Shown in pieces: positions 56,911 to 64,000 of a stretch of 64,000 nucleotides of DNA. Numbering within the stretch: the first letter of the stretch is position 1; each line of letters starts with the position of its first letter. Made by a program: the position numbers and the translations under genes. The stretch comes from Shewanella marinintestina (GTDB lineage: Bacteria; Pseudomonadota; Gammaproteobacteria; Enterobacterales; Shewanellaceae), in assembly GCF_023283845.1 (NCBI RefSeq), contig NZ_JAKILC010000021.1, forward strand, positions 31,822 through 95,821, written 5' to 3'. The notes beneath the pieces were generated by a model. It was not told the DNA's origin and did not search any database. It worked only from the letters and a program-made list of their open reading frames with translations.

Positions 56911-57172
56911 GCTGACAATCTTGATAATCTTGATTACCAATGATTATTGTCAGCTTAAAAAACATCAGTAATGGTGCCCTAGTATGACAATCTTGACTAT
57001 CCTGATAATAATTATAGAAATTAGATATAGTCAGAGAAGATACTTAGACAATAATCGCGGAGGTTTCTTTAAAAACATCATTATTGTCAAATCATCAAGG
57101 GGGTACTCGTCAACACTTGTAAATTCAACGACTTATAGCCACTGACAATAATTGGTGATCCTGACAATAATT
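56911..57172. repeat. Cluster of TGACAAT-type repeats (putative iterons/origin)
   Basis: Between the primase and helicase genes. TGACAATCTTGA occurs at 56913-56924 and 56985-56996; CTGACAATAATT at 57142-57153 and 57161-57172; inverted ATTATTGTCA at 56943-56952 and 57080-57089; a variant GACAATAAT at 57047. GCTGACAAT (56911-56919) and ATTGTCAGC (56946-56954) form a perfect dyad. A/T-rich spacers separate them. This resembles iterons of a replication origin, or operators controlling the replication genes. Confidence 0.7.
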
Positions 57173-58481
57173 ACTCGCCAATATTCATCATCTCTTGTGC
57201 TTCACTACTGTCCCTATCAATACTGTATGACCAGGTTTTATCAGCCAATCGCTGATGCGAAACAAAACTACTCACTGCATCACCTCTTAGGAATGAACCA
57301 AACGACTTAGATGACATCTCCTTCGAGTTACTGGCATTCGCAAGTCGCCAGCCTTTATAGTCATCATATAGCCAACTTTGAGGTTCGTTACTACATACTT
57401 TTCGTGCCATGAGATCACACAACCAATCTTCCACAGGCTCTCTTCTACGTTGCTCGTTAAACGAACGCTTTAATAAGCGTTCACGATGGGGTTCTATCGG
57501 ATTCTGGCCACTCTCGTCAACTCCACGCCACATTGCGGTAAAGTCGACATCAAGCGCTGCAAACAGTGGCCTATTGAGGTCAATTTGCCAAACGCGACGA
57601 CTGCCTGTGGTGTCCCATAAAATCTCACTTAGTACCTTGTTGCTACTGCCTATACCTTGCGTAATGTTCTTCGTTTCTAGGAAACTTTGAGAGTACATAA
57701 CACGCGAGAACTCACTAGATGAAGTACACCAGGACTTCAGTTTGTTGATATCACTCTTATCCATCCCAGCCATCTCATCAAAATCTGCGACGAGTAATTT
57801 TGCGTAGATAGGTTGAGCACTGGCATCACCTAGCTTCTTGAAATCATATTGCTGACTCAGCTCTGCCACAGGTGAGTACAACGCTCGGCAAAAGGTGCTT
57901 TTGCCTTGTTGCTGCCCAGAGCTAAAAAACATCGGCATAGGAACCTGTTCGGGCTCTCGACCTGCCATTATCTGCTTAAGATTCCACACCCAAGCTTTAA
58001 GGATAATGATTGAATCATCATCAAAGCCTGATAGCTCCTGAAGCCTCGACCACTCCGACACGCTTCCTGGCTGAAATGACAGCTCATCGACCTTTTCATC
58101 GATGTAACTGTAATACCAGTCTTCACTCATCATGCCGTAGGCTGCCTGCAACTGGCGTTCTCCCATCAGACGGCTCTTAGTTTCCTTACTGATCTGATGC
58201 TCCTGGGACCAAATGATTAACTCATTCATCATAGTATCCAGCCCCGCCATTCCACGCCTGTTATACAACTTACAGAATCCAAGTCGATATCCCTTTTCAC
58301 GGAAGAAGAGGCTCAATAACTCAGTTGAGGTTCTGCAATTAGCAGCTTGACTACTGATGTCATTGGCAGCACGCCCAGCCTCTTGCGCTGCAAGTAGTTC
58401 AGGATGCTCCGGTGCTGCCATTAATCCCATAAGAGCATCATTTGCCGCTTGGTTAGTTTGCTCTAGTTGTTCTTGTTCCAT
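57171..58481 (-). CDS. VapE-like AAA+ helicase / virulence-associated E family
   Basis: 436 residues. The Walker A FFSSGQQQGKST is near 187-196, and Walker B LLVADFDEMAGM near 229-240. The following VMYSQSFLETKNITQGIGSSNK and TTGSRRVWQIDLN, with arginine pairs, are typical of the VapE/primase-C-terminal helicase group used by satellites. It likely unwinds DNA at the element origin with the AEP primase. The gene starts 8 bp after an AAGGA site, and the repeat cluster is directly downstream. Confidence 0.8.
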   Translation of the reverse strand: MEQEQLEQTNQAANDALMGLMAAPEHPELLAAQEAGRAANDISSQAANCRTSTELLSLFFREKGYRLGFCKLYNRRGMAGLDTMMNELIIWSQEHQISKETKSRLMGERQLQAAYGMMSEDWYYSYIDEKVDELSFQPGSVSEWSRLQELSGFDDDSIIILKAWVWNLKQIMAGREPEQVPMPMFFSSGQQQGKSTFCRALYSPVAELSQQYDFKKLGDASAQPIYAKLLVADFDEMAGMDKSDINKLKSWCTSSSEFSRVMYSQSFLETKNITQGIGSSNKVLSEILWDTTGSRRVWQIDLNRPLFAALDVDFTAMWRGVDESGQNPIEPHRERLLKRSFNEQRRREPVEDWLCDLMARKVCSNEPQSWLYDDYKGWRLANASNSKEMSSKSFGSFLRGDAVSSFVSHQRLADKTWSYSIDRDSSEAQEMMNIGE

Positions 58482-58629
58482 TGGTTAATTCCTTTTTGAT
58501 GTCCTGAAGCGATCCTTCGCCCAGTGTTGCTACTACTAAATCATGCACGAAACGAGCTGCAGGCATATCACATGCCTGAGCTGATTCGATAAGTCGTTTA
58601 TACTCCGAACGAGTGAACTCTAACTTCAT
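58453..58629 (-). CDS. Unknown 58-residue protein overlapping the helicase start
   Basis: ATG at 58629, stop at 58453; it overlaps the helicase start by 29 bp, so translation may be coupled. Basic and helical: MKLEFTRSEYKRLIES, then AARFVHDLVVATLGEGS. A short ribbon-helix-helix-like or antitoxin-like shape is possible, but not demonstrated. A GGAGG site lies 12 bp upstream. Confidence 0.5.
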   Translation of the reverse strand: MKLEFTRSEYKRLIESAQACDMPAARFVHDLVVATLGEGSLQDIKKELTNGTRTTRAN

Positions 58630-58653
58630 CGAGTATAAGATCCTCCTTCATTT

Positions 58654-58797
58654 TCATCGTACCGCCTTCCTCTTATTAATCATTTGAATCGAACGGGTTG
58701 TCAGTGACTTAAGCGACATGAAAGCCTGTACGTCATTAGGTGAATAACCTGATGCAACCAGGGCTTTAATCATGCGATTTCGTTTAGATAGGGTCAT
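58654..58797 (-). CDS. Unknown 47-residue basic protein
   Basis: ATG at 58797 behind a strong GGAGG site at optimal spacing. Sequence: MTLSKRNRMIKALVASGYSP, then NDVQAFMSLKSLTTRSIQMINKRKAVR. Basic and helical, possibly nucleic-acid binding. Ends 24 bp before the next small gene, forming an operon with the helicase. Confidence 0.55.
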   Translation of the reverse strand: MTLSKRNRMIKALVASGYSPNDVQAFMSLKSLTTRSIQMINKRKAVR

Positions 58798-58955
58798 TGT
58801 TGTTACCTCCTAAACTTATTTTAAGGTGACGAAATATGTCCGAAGCAAAATAATGAGAAATAGGCGATATATCTGAATTGTTAGTGGGCAACAAGTGAAG
58901 GATTAACGAAGCTAAGCAATGGTGACTTAAAGATAAATAGGTATATATTTAGTAT

Positions 58956-59771
58956 CTATAACCTCGCTACTTCCTCAAAATGGTTACCTTTTAGTTTTGG
59001 ATAATCTTTCTTATATAAAAGGTCACCATTTTTGACCTGGCATTCTCGTCTAACCAAGTTAGCTGGCACCCGCAGCCGTTCGCTAATGACGTCGATATCT
59101 ATGTCTGCCCCTAACGCTTGATGAACCAATGCCTTCTGCTCCTCACTTAGCTTACATCGTGGGTTGTTAGCACCTGAGAAATCATATTGAACAGCCCCTA
59201 ATTCCCGAGACAGGCTATTGACTTCGCTTAATCGTAAACTGTGAACATAAAGCGGCTTACCACCACCGAGGATATCCAGCAGATTAACAATTTGAAGCAT
59301 GGCAGCCTTAATCTTATTGCCGGATAAGTCCTCACCCATGATGTTCAAACGGGCAACCGCTTTGGCACCACCATCTAGAAAGGTCTGATTGATGTGCGCT
59401 AAGGTCAACGACCCACTGCCACAACAGATATCGGCAAAATTCTCAAGACCCGTGCTGCCGCCCATCATTTTCGCCATAAGCGTACTGAGTGCTGGAGGCG
59501 TCCTGAAGAACGACAAGTGGCCGGAGCCGCCACACTCCTCTATCACGTGGCCAATAAAATCCTCTCCTGGACACGTTTCCCAAGCTCTTCGAATAACATG
59601 CGATAACTGATGGGCACTCTTACTTTTCGCCTCACTCAGAGGCTTAGCGGGCGCGTATAAGCCTGTTTGACGGTACGCCCAGTCATCTATGAACTCTGAG
59701 AAGAACCGACCATGACCGCTATACCGGTCACCCTCTTGCACTAACTTAACCGCTTGCTGTAAATGTGACAC
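58956..59771 (-). CDS. DNA-methyltransferase-fold protein lacking the NPPY motif
   Basis: 271 residues from a GTG. The N6-methylase SAM motif I DICCGSGSLT is near 117-126, with GEDLSGNKIKAAMLQIVNL following. The catalytic motif IV, expected as (D/N)PP(Y/F), instead reads NNPR in YDFSGANNPRC. The C-terminal part (about 205-250) contains ALGADIDIDVISERLRVPANLVRREC, which resembles a helix-turn-helix. Possibly a SAM- or DNA-binding regulator derived from an N6-methylase. Confidence 0.65.
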   Translation of the reverse strand: MSHLQQAVKLVQEGDRYSGHGRFFSEFIDDWAYRQTGLYAPAKPLSEAKSKSAHQLSHVIRRAWETCPGEDFIGHVIEECGGSGHLSFFRTPPALSTLMAKMMGGSTGLENFADICCGSGSLTLAHINQTFLDGGAKAVARLNIMGEDLSGNKIKAAMLQIVNLLDILGGGKPLYVHSLRLSEVNSLSRELGAVQYDFSGANNPRCKLSEEQKALVHQALGADIDIDVISERLRVPANLVRRECQVKNGDLLYKKDYPKLKGNHFEEVARL

Positions 59772-59786
59772 TTAATAAACTCCAGA

Positions 59787-59816
59787 TAGCAAAAAGGCTT
59801 CCGAAGAAGCCTTGAT
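59787..59816 (-). terminator. Intrinsic terminator
   Basis: 8-bp stem AAGGCTTC (59794-59801) with GAAGCCTT (59806-59813), 4-base loop, T-run on the minus strand. It ends the transcript of the two genes at 59832-60502. Confidence 0.85.
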
Positions 59817-59831
59817 GGTGTGAATGTTGAT

Positions 59832-60059
59832 TTAGCTGAACAGTGCCCGTAGGCGAGACTCAATAAGCGCATCGGTGATGTACCAGGGCTTGTCCGTCAC
59901 GTTCACTTCAATGCCCTTATGTACTACTCGATAGTCTGCGACACGCTTTCCTTTATAATGAACATGAGTGCCAATTAGACTCACATCAGGGTTACCGATA
60001 GCTGCGCGGCTAATCCGTCGCTCTGCATCAGAAGGGTTGGTTAGAATTGTGATTTTCAT
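59832..60059 (-). CDS. Unknown 75-residue protein
   Basis: ATG at 60059 with an AAAGG site gives KITILTNPSDAERRISRAAIG, an N-terminal strand then a basic helix; the upstream frame adds 20 residues but lacks a site. The middle part GTHVHYKGKRVADYRVVHKG looks beta-rich. No family recognised. It follows the gene at 60068 by 8 bp, so is co-transcribed. Confidence 0.55.
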   Translation of the reverse strand: MKITILTNPSDAERRISRAAIGNPDVSLIGTHVHYKGKRVADYRVVHKGIEVNVTDKPWYITDALIESRLRALFS

Positions 60060-60067
60060 ATCGGCCT

Positions 60068-60502
60068 TTATAGCAGGTCTGACAAGGCGGAATATTGAAG
60101 ATATGACCACTCGATACACTCTGTCTTATCAAGCCAAAGCACCCGCTTCCCGTCGATATAATCAGTGTCGTAATCCATGCCGCCTGTGATGAACTCATCA
60201 ACGGAGTCAGGACTAATCCAAACAAAGTTCTCTGCAAACCGGGCCAGTTGTCGCAAGTCATAACGACCTCGACTGTCGATACGCAGGTTCTCGGCACAGC
60301 CTTCGAGCTCAACATAACGGTGGCGGATAGCGGGTGATTGATAACTTAAGGTTGAGGTAGGTGTTAGCGCGTTAGACCGCGTATTGGTTGGGGTGTGGGT
60401 TTTACTTTGAGACTCTTTAGATACTGCACTGTCAATGGCCTTGAAGATACTCCAGATCTCCCTAAGCCATGACAGTAGTTTTTTGAACAGGTGTCGAAAC
60501 AT
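60068..60502 (-). CDS. Unknown protein with basic N-terminus
   Basis: 144 residues. A basic/hydrophobic start (MFRHLFKKLLSWLREIWSIF) may bind membrane, followed by a Thr/Ser/Asn linker and a C-terminal region with aromatic residues (CIEWSYLQYSALSDLL). First of a two-gene operon with 59832-60059, ending in the terminator at 59787. No family recognised. Confidence 0.55.
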   Translation of the reverse strand: MFRHLFKKLLSWLREIWSIFKAIDSAVSKESQSKTHTPTNTRSNALTPTSTLSYQSPAIRHRYVELEGCAENLRIDSRGRYDLRQLARFAENFVWISPDSVDEFITGGMDYDTDYIDGKRVLWLDKTECIEWSYLQYSALSDLL

Positions 60503-60919
60503 AGATTTTCCTTTGTTATGAGGTTTACTCTATGTTTCTTATAACTAATTAAAAATGATAAATTGAATTACAGGCTTGGTATTCCCCGCTTAAACTGTAT
60601 TAATAAAGAGGCTCACCTGACGCATTTTGTTAAAAATGCAATTGTTAAGCCAAGAGAATCTCATTCTTCGACAATAAACATCAGAGTTTACTCGCTTATA
60701 CTCAGGTTAAGTGCCTCACACCATTTGATCCTATCGAATTAACTAGATACTAGTATCAATAGCACCACTCTAACTTGAGATAGCAATTTGGCTGTATATG
60801 CTTCTCACTGTCCACAAACAATATCTGTGTTCTACGTACATAAATAGTTCTTAAGCTATTGACCATTGAGATCAATAGCTTAAACTAGTTCAAAATATGA
60901 ACCTTAACAATGTGAAACT
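60503..60919. other. Intergenic region, divergent promoters
   Basis: 417 bp, AT-rich, between the minus-strand operon (60502) and the plus-strand kinase gene (60920). No gene or clear RNA seen; must hold promoters for both directions. Confidence 0.5.
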
Positions 60920-61729
60920 ATGGTAGATACTTGTATAGAAGTACTCTCTACTGAACAACTAATGGCAGTATACGCCCGTCAAGCCTCAGGCTTGATGGCT
61001 GAAACATATGCCTGCGGTATTAAGTGGAATGGTGGTAAAGAAACTAAAGCGTACGTTAAACGATTTAGCCACATCCGTACATTAGCATTAGTAAACGAAG
61101 TGACTGGTTATATCATTGCAAAACACTTGGACTTGCCAGTTCCCAGTTTCGCAGGGCTCATACATACTTCTGCAAACCAATTTGATAACACACCTACACG
61201 GTACAATGACTGGGCATTTGTTGTAAGTAGTCTTGAAGGTGCAACACCTGGCAGTTTTTATGATGTAAAAGACATGCCTTCATGCAAAACCCTCATGAAT
61301 CTCGTTGCAGGGTGGGATAAAGTAACTGATGCAATAGCATTTGATGATTGGGTCGCGAACGAAGATCGTCACCTGGGTAACATTATGGTAGCAGGTAAAA
61401 ACAGAATTTATCTTTTTGACCATAGCAACTTACCCATTACTTTAAACTGGCAGGCGCAACAACTTGATCCGAACTATATAGCTAAAAATGTCTTATCAGA
61501 AAATCTCTATGCTCTAAACTGTACTCCTTTACCAGTAAAATCAATGATTGCCCATGCCACCAATACTCATGAGGATGTTTATAACCAGATAAAAAAAGAG
61601 CTATGCTATTGGTGGGATCTCTTGTTGGAAGGAGATACGGAGCGTAGGACTGCACTTGAAAGGTTTATGGAATCTAGAGCAATTTTAGGTAATAGTCGTG
61701 TTTGCGACAGTTTGAGAATGTTGGCATAG
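60920..61729 (+). CDS. HipA-like serine/threonine kinase (HipA_2 type)
   Basis: 269 residues. The N-lobe has KAYVKRF and ALVNEVTGYIIAKHLDLPVPSFAGLI, and the kinase core DDWVANEDRHLGNIMV carries the N-x-DRH-x-N catalytic pattern; YLFDHS gives the metal-binding Asp. This is the short stand-alone HipA_2 arrangement seen in toxin-like kinases of the HipA superfamily, without an obvious HipB antitoxin. It pairs with the gene at 61733 (3 bp gap). Substrate unknown; toxicity untested. Confidence 0.75.
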   Translation: MVDTCIEVLSTEQLMAVYARQASGLMAETYACGIKWNGGKETKAYVKRFSHIRTLALVNEVTGYIIAKHLDLPVPSFAGLIHTSANQFDNTPTRYNDWAFVVSSLEGATPGSFYDVKDMPSCKTLMNLVAGWDKVTDAIAFDDWVANEDRHLGNIMVAGKNRIYLFDHSNLPITLNWQAQQLDPNYIAKNVLSENLYALNCTPLPVKSMIAHATNTHEDVYNQIKKELCYWWDLLLEGDTERRTALERFMESRAILGNSRVCDSLRMLA

Positions 61730-61732
61730 AAG

Positions 61733-62596
61733 ATGAAAACATTAGACGATATTTTAAACTCTACAACTAGAACCACAAACGTGTCTGGTAATTGGTATCA
61801 ATTTCAGTGGACCCCTGACATTACAACAGGTGAGAAATTAAACATTGGTGTTGGCTTTAGGGACAAGTCCGGCGAATTCGGAGTACTAATGCTGGATTAC
61901 TATGAACGTATAAATTGCTTTTACGGTCAAGAAATGCAGTTTCAACTTGAACTTGCTTGTAATGTGGCTAGAGAGCTCGTGTTTCGAAAAGAATTAAATG
62001 ACTCAAATGAACTAACCCCTCAAATACACCTTGTAAAAAAAGGATTTGCACAAGGGAAAAACACTACCGATATCCTAAATAACCTGTATAAGAATACGAT
62101 ATCCTTAGGAAAAAAAGTTAGAAAGGTTAGTAGCAATAGATTTTCTTCAACATCGAGAGATGCGGTATATATTACTTTGAAGGAAAAGTTAAAGCTAAAC
62201 TTAGGTATTGATTACTCTTACCATGTACCAGAAAACCCATATCAAACAGTCAGCGAAGATAACATAATAAATAACTTATACTTACCATATAAAAAGCAAC
62301 ATGGAGTCGCCACACTGGTGTCGACTGCATATGCTGATATTCAGAGAGTTAAGTGTAATTTGTTTGATGGTTATAGAGATATTGATATAGCTTCCAACCA
62401 AATAAACACTAAAGAAAACGCCATCTTTTTAATGCTCCCTGATGAGAGCCTAAAACGTGAAACGCAAATAGAGATTGAGAACGAATTGGAAAAATTCATT
62501 TGGTTATTAAAACCGCATAACTTTCATGTTGGATCACATGTTAACACCGAAGGTTTAGCTGAAGAGATTACTGAGTGGTGTCAAAGCGCTGCTTGA
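61733..62596 (+). CDS. DUF3037-like partner of the HipA-like kinase
   Basis: 287 residues, soluble. The N-terminal YQFQWTPDITTGEKLNIGVGF resembles the DUF3037 pattern (aromatic, PD, GE--N-GV). DUF3037 genes often sit beside HipA_2 kinases. This protein is longer than the usual 130 or so residues, and its C-terminal 150 residues (MLPDESLKRETQIEIENELE) are unassigned. Immediately follows the kinase gene, so the two probably act together, for example as toxin and regulator. Confidence 0.65.
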   Translation: MKTLDDILNSTTRTTNVSGNWYQFQWTPDITTGEKLNIGVGFRDKSGEFGVLMLDYYERINCFYGQEMQFQLELACNVARELVFRKELNDSNELTPQIHLVKKGFAQGKNTTDILNNLYKNTISLGKKVRKVSSNRFSSTSRDAVYITLKEKLKLNLGIDYSYHVPENPYQTVSEDNIINNLYLPYKKQHGVATLVSTAYADIQRVKCNLFDGYRDIDIASNQINTKENAIFLMLPDESLKRETQIEIENELEKFIWLLKPHNFHVGSHVNTEGLAEEITEWCQSAA

Positions 62597-62757
62597 GTTG
62601 TATGATAGCTGAGCTGATAATAGATACAACTGAGGGTTAGTGGATTCATTAGATGAACCTTATTTTTAATTAAATAAATCCACTAATTCTTTTCTCTGTT
62701 TAGCATATAATCGACACTCAAAAAACTGAACTACACATATACTAAATCACGGCGGCC

Positions 62758-63720
62758 CTATAAAATTTCTTCAATTTTCACTACAGAAATATTCCGGATA
62801 CCCAAACTAGAAAGAGTGTCAAAATGATTATTTTTGTCAGTTTCTGAATAGTATGTCGCAATCCAAGTAGCATCTGGATCAGTCGATTTAACTAACTCTT
62901 CGAAATATGGCAGATCAACATCAGCAAGTGAATGCCCGAGAACAAACACTTCTTCTACGTTTTTCAGATCATTGAAAAAATCTGTATGCTTCTCTATTAT
63001 TGCTCTTGTACCTTTAAACGTCTCGGTAAAATAACTCATAATAGTATCTTTCCCTAGCTCCAATGAATAATCATACTGCTCAGCCATGTCCTGCCGCCAT
63101 TGCTCGTACTGTTCAGCAGTAAGTCCTAAAGGAGGCTTCTCTGGCTGTTCTTCAAAGTTCTTTGGGTCAACACCATGACCAAGAACTAATTCACCACCAT
63201 TAATTTCAGCCTTCTCATGAATGAACAATACGTTGTTATCAGGGATTTCGTAGTACTTTTTTAATGTATCTGTGTAGTTAAAACTTAGATATTTAGCATC
63301 TCTATCGATATTAATTATTTTGTTTGATTCAATACCTGAAAACTGCACAGATAGAATAAACTCTTTAAAAGCTTTATACAGATCTACTGTTAGTTTTTTC
63401 AAGACCATTTCCATATCAATTTGAAAGGTATTCCAATCTCTATCTCTGAATTCTGCTGCACCAGGAACTGCTATGGAGTCAATATGTGCTTCCAATACTG
63501 TTGTGATATCTAATAACGATAAGTTGGTTTCGAACTCAGACCATAGAGGATCTTTCATTGTGTCCCAATTTAATGGGTTTAAATCATCAAATCCATAGTA
63601 ATCGAGCAATAGCTCATACACTTCGTTGTAGTGCTTCTTAAGATAAAGTCCAAATGATGTGTAACTTGTATTTAATCCGTGGTGGATGTCAAACCCATTG
63701 CCTATGATATACAGTTTCAT
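62758..63720 (-). CDS. abiH: AbiH-family abortive infection protein
   Basis: 320 residues. The N-terminus LYIIGNGFDIHHGLNTSY matches the AbiH signature (IGNGFD-xxHGL-T-Y), and near the C-terminus VFVLGHSLADVDLPYFEEL matches its GHSL--xD-xYF motif. AbiH-type proteins protect against phages by abortive infection; the mechanism is unknown. It faces the kinase pair from the other strand; just upstream is a gene fragment cut by an IS3 element. Confidence 0.85.
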   Translation of the reverse strand: MKLYIIGNGFDIHHGLNTSYTSFGLYLKKHYNEVYELLLDYYGFDDLNPLNWDTMKDPLWSEFETNLSLLDITTVLEAHIDSIAVPGAAEFRDRDWNTFQIDMEMVLKKLTVDLYKAFKEFILSVQFSGIESNKIINIDRDAKYLSFNYTDTLKKYYEIPDNNVLFIHEKAEINGGELVLGHGVDPKNFEEQPEKPPLGLTAEQYEQWRQDMAEQYDYSLELGKDTIMSYFTETFKGTRAIIEKHTDFFNDLKNVEEVFVLGHSLADVDLPYFEELVKSTDPDATWIATYYSETDKNNHFDTLSSLGIRNISVVKIEEIL

Positions 63721-63776
63721 TTTATTATACCGATTAGTGAAAAAGAGACTACAACTAGTAGTCTAATAGATAAAAG

Positions 63777-63890
63777 TTACTCACCGTTAATATCTAGCGC
63801 TTTGAAACTCAAGTTCTTAGCTCCTGCATCACAAAGCTCAAAATAACCATCTTCATAATCTATTTCTACAATTTCAGCATTTTCTCTGAC
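63777..63890 (-). pseudogene. C-terminal remnant of a gene truncated by an IS3 element
   Basis: Frame ending in TAA at 63777-63779 encodes the last 37 residues, VRENAEIVEIDYEDGYFELC then DAGAKNLSFKALDINGE. Right of 63890 the sequence changes to the IS. The full gene would lie upstream of AbiH on the same strand and might have been its operon partner. No family recognised. Confidence 0.6.
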
Positions 63891-64000
63891 TGGTAAGCCC
63901 CTAGAACAGTAGACACTTCATAGAGTTATAATGAACCAAAAAATATGAGGTGTTACATGCGCGGAAAACGTTATCCCGATGAGTTCAAAATTGAAGCTGT
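63891..64000 (+). mobile_element. Left end of an IS3-family insertion sequence (cut by window)
   Basis: From about 63891 (TGGTAAGCCCCTAGAACAGT) the sequence looks like an IS3-type terminal region. It leads to a transposase start at 63957 with GAGGTG upstream. The right end is outside the window, so target duplication cannot be checked. Confidence 0.6.
63957..64000 (+). CDS. IS3-family transposase OrfA, 5' part only
   Basis: 15 codons visible, MRGKRYPDEFKIEAV, the classical start of IS3-family OrfA (helix-turn-helix region follows outside the window). Supports the IS call at 63891. Confidence 0.75.
   Translation, partial: MRGKRYPDEFKIEA

Noticed and set aside
45993..64000. Complete prophage
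   Set aside because: No recognisable capsid, terminase, portal or tail gene in this window.

Overview
The window looks like a gammaproteobacterial chromosome, most probably Shewanella or a close relative. This rests on YajD, RraB, YbcJ and PriC homologues, a Vibrio/Shewanella-type TonB2 operon (DUF3450, ExbB-like, ExbB, ExbD, TonB, TPR), a BsrV-like periplasmic racemase, and PstA/PstC permeases of the enlarged type. Species cannot be fixed from the sequence alone.

Core chromosome, about 1-45.3 kb. In order: a lipoprotein cut by the window edge, a DUF1289 protein and the nuclease YajD; a BetT-type osmolyte transporter; the pstCAB-phoU phosphate operon (minus strand) behind a clear three-repeat Pho box; a GcvR-like ACT protein; a broad-specificity amino acid racemase; an enoyl-CoA hydratase with a divergent LysR regulator; a TauE-like exporter and an OXA-2-like class D beta-lactamase, divergent from a GcvA/AmpR-type LysR regulator; a NERD plus degenerate kinase protein; small housekeeping genes (rraB, ybcJ, acetyltransferase, parvulin, DUF885 peptidase-like lipoprotein); the TonB2-type operon; a methyltransferase, a TonB-dependent receptor and a porin; polB and dinG diverging around a LexA box; a TauE paralogue, priC, a DUF2057 protein, a histone-deacetylase-like enzyme, a ComFB-like protein and an AT-rich secreted M4 metalloprotease.

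Island, about 45.65 kb to beyond the window end. At 45571-45649 lies the 3' part of an SRP RNA gene (ffs, minus strand) whose 5' part is replaced by unrelated DNA. This is the expected scar of an element integrated inside ffs, with the intact copy predicted beyond 64 kb. The element carries (a) small exported proteins and lipoproteins; (b) a serine recombinase followed by small hydrophobic proteins; (c) a short plus-strand operon of unknown genes; (d) a replication module with an AEP-type primase, a VapE-like helicase and a repeat-rich region between them resembling an iteron origin; (e) a methyltransferase-fold protein without the usual catalytic motif; and (f) a distal defence-like segment with a HipA-like kinase, a DUF3037-like partner, an AbiH-family gene and an IS3-family insertion that truncates another gene. 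No tyrosine integrase and no capsid, terminase or tail gene was recognised, so the element looks like a satellite or integrative replicon rather than a full prophage.

The strongest candidates for new biology are the kinase/DUF3037-like pair beside AbiH, the repeat-based origin of the element, and the pair of small hydrophobic peptide genes linked by a 26-bp perfect repeat.
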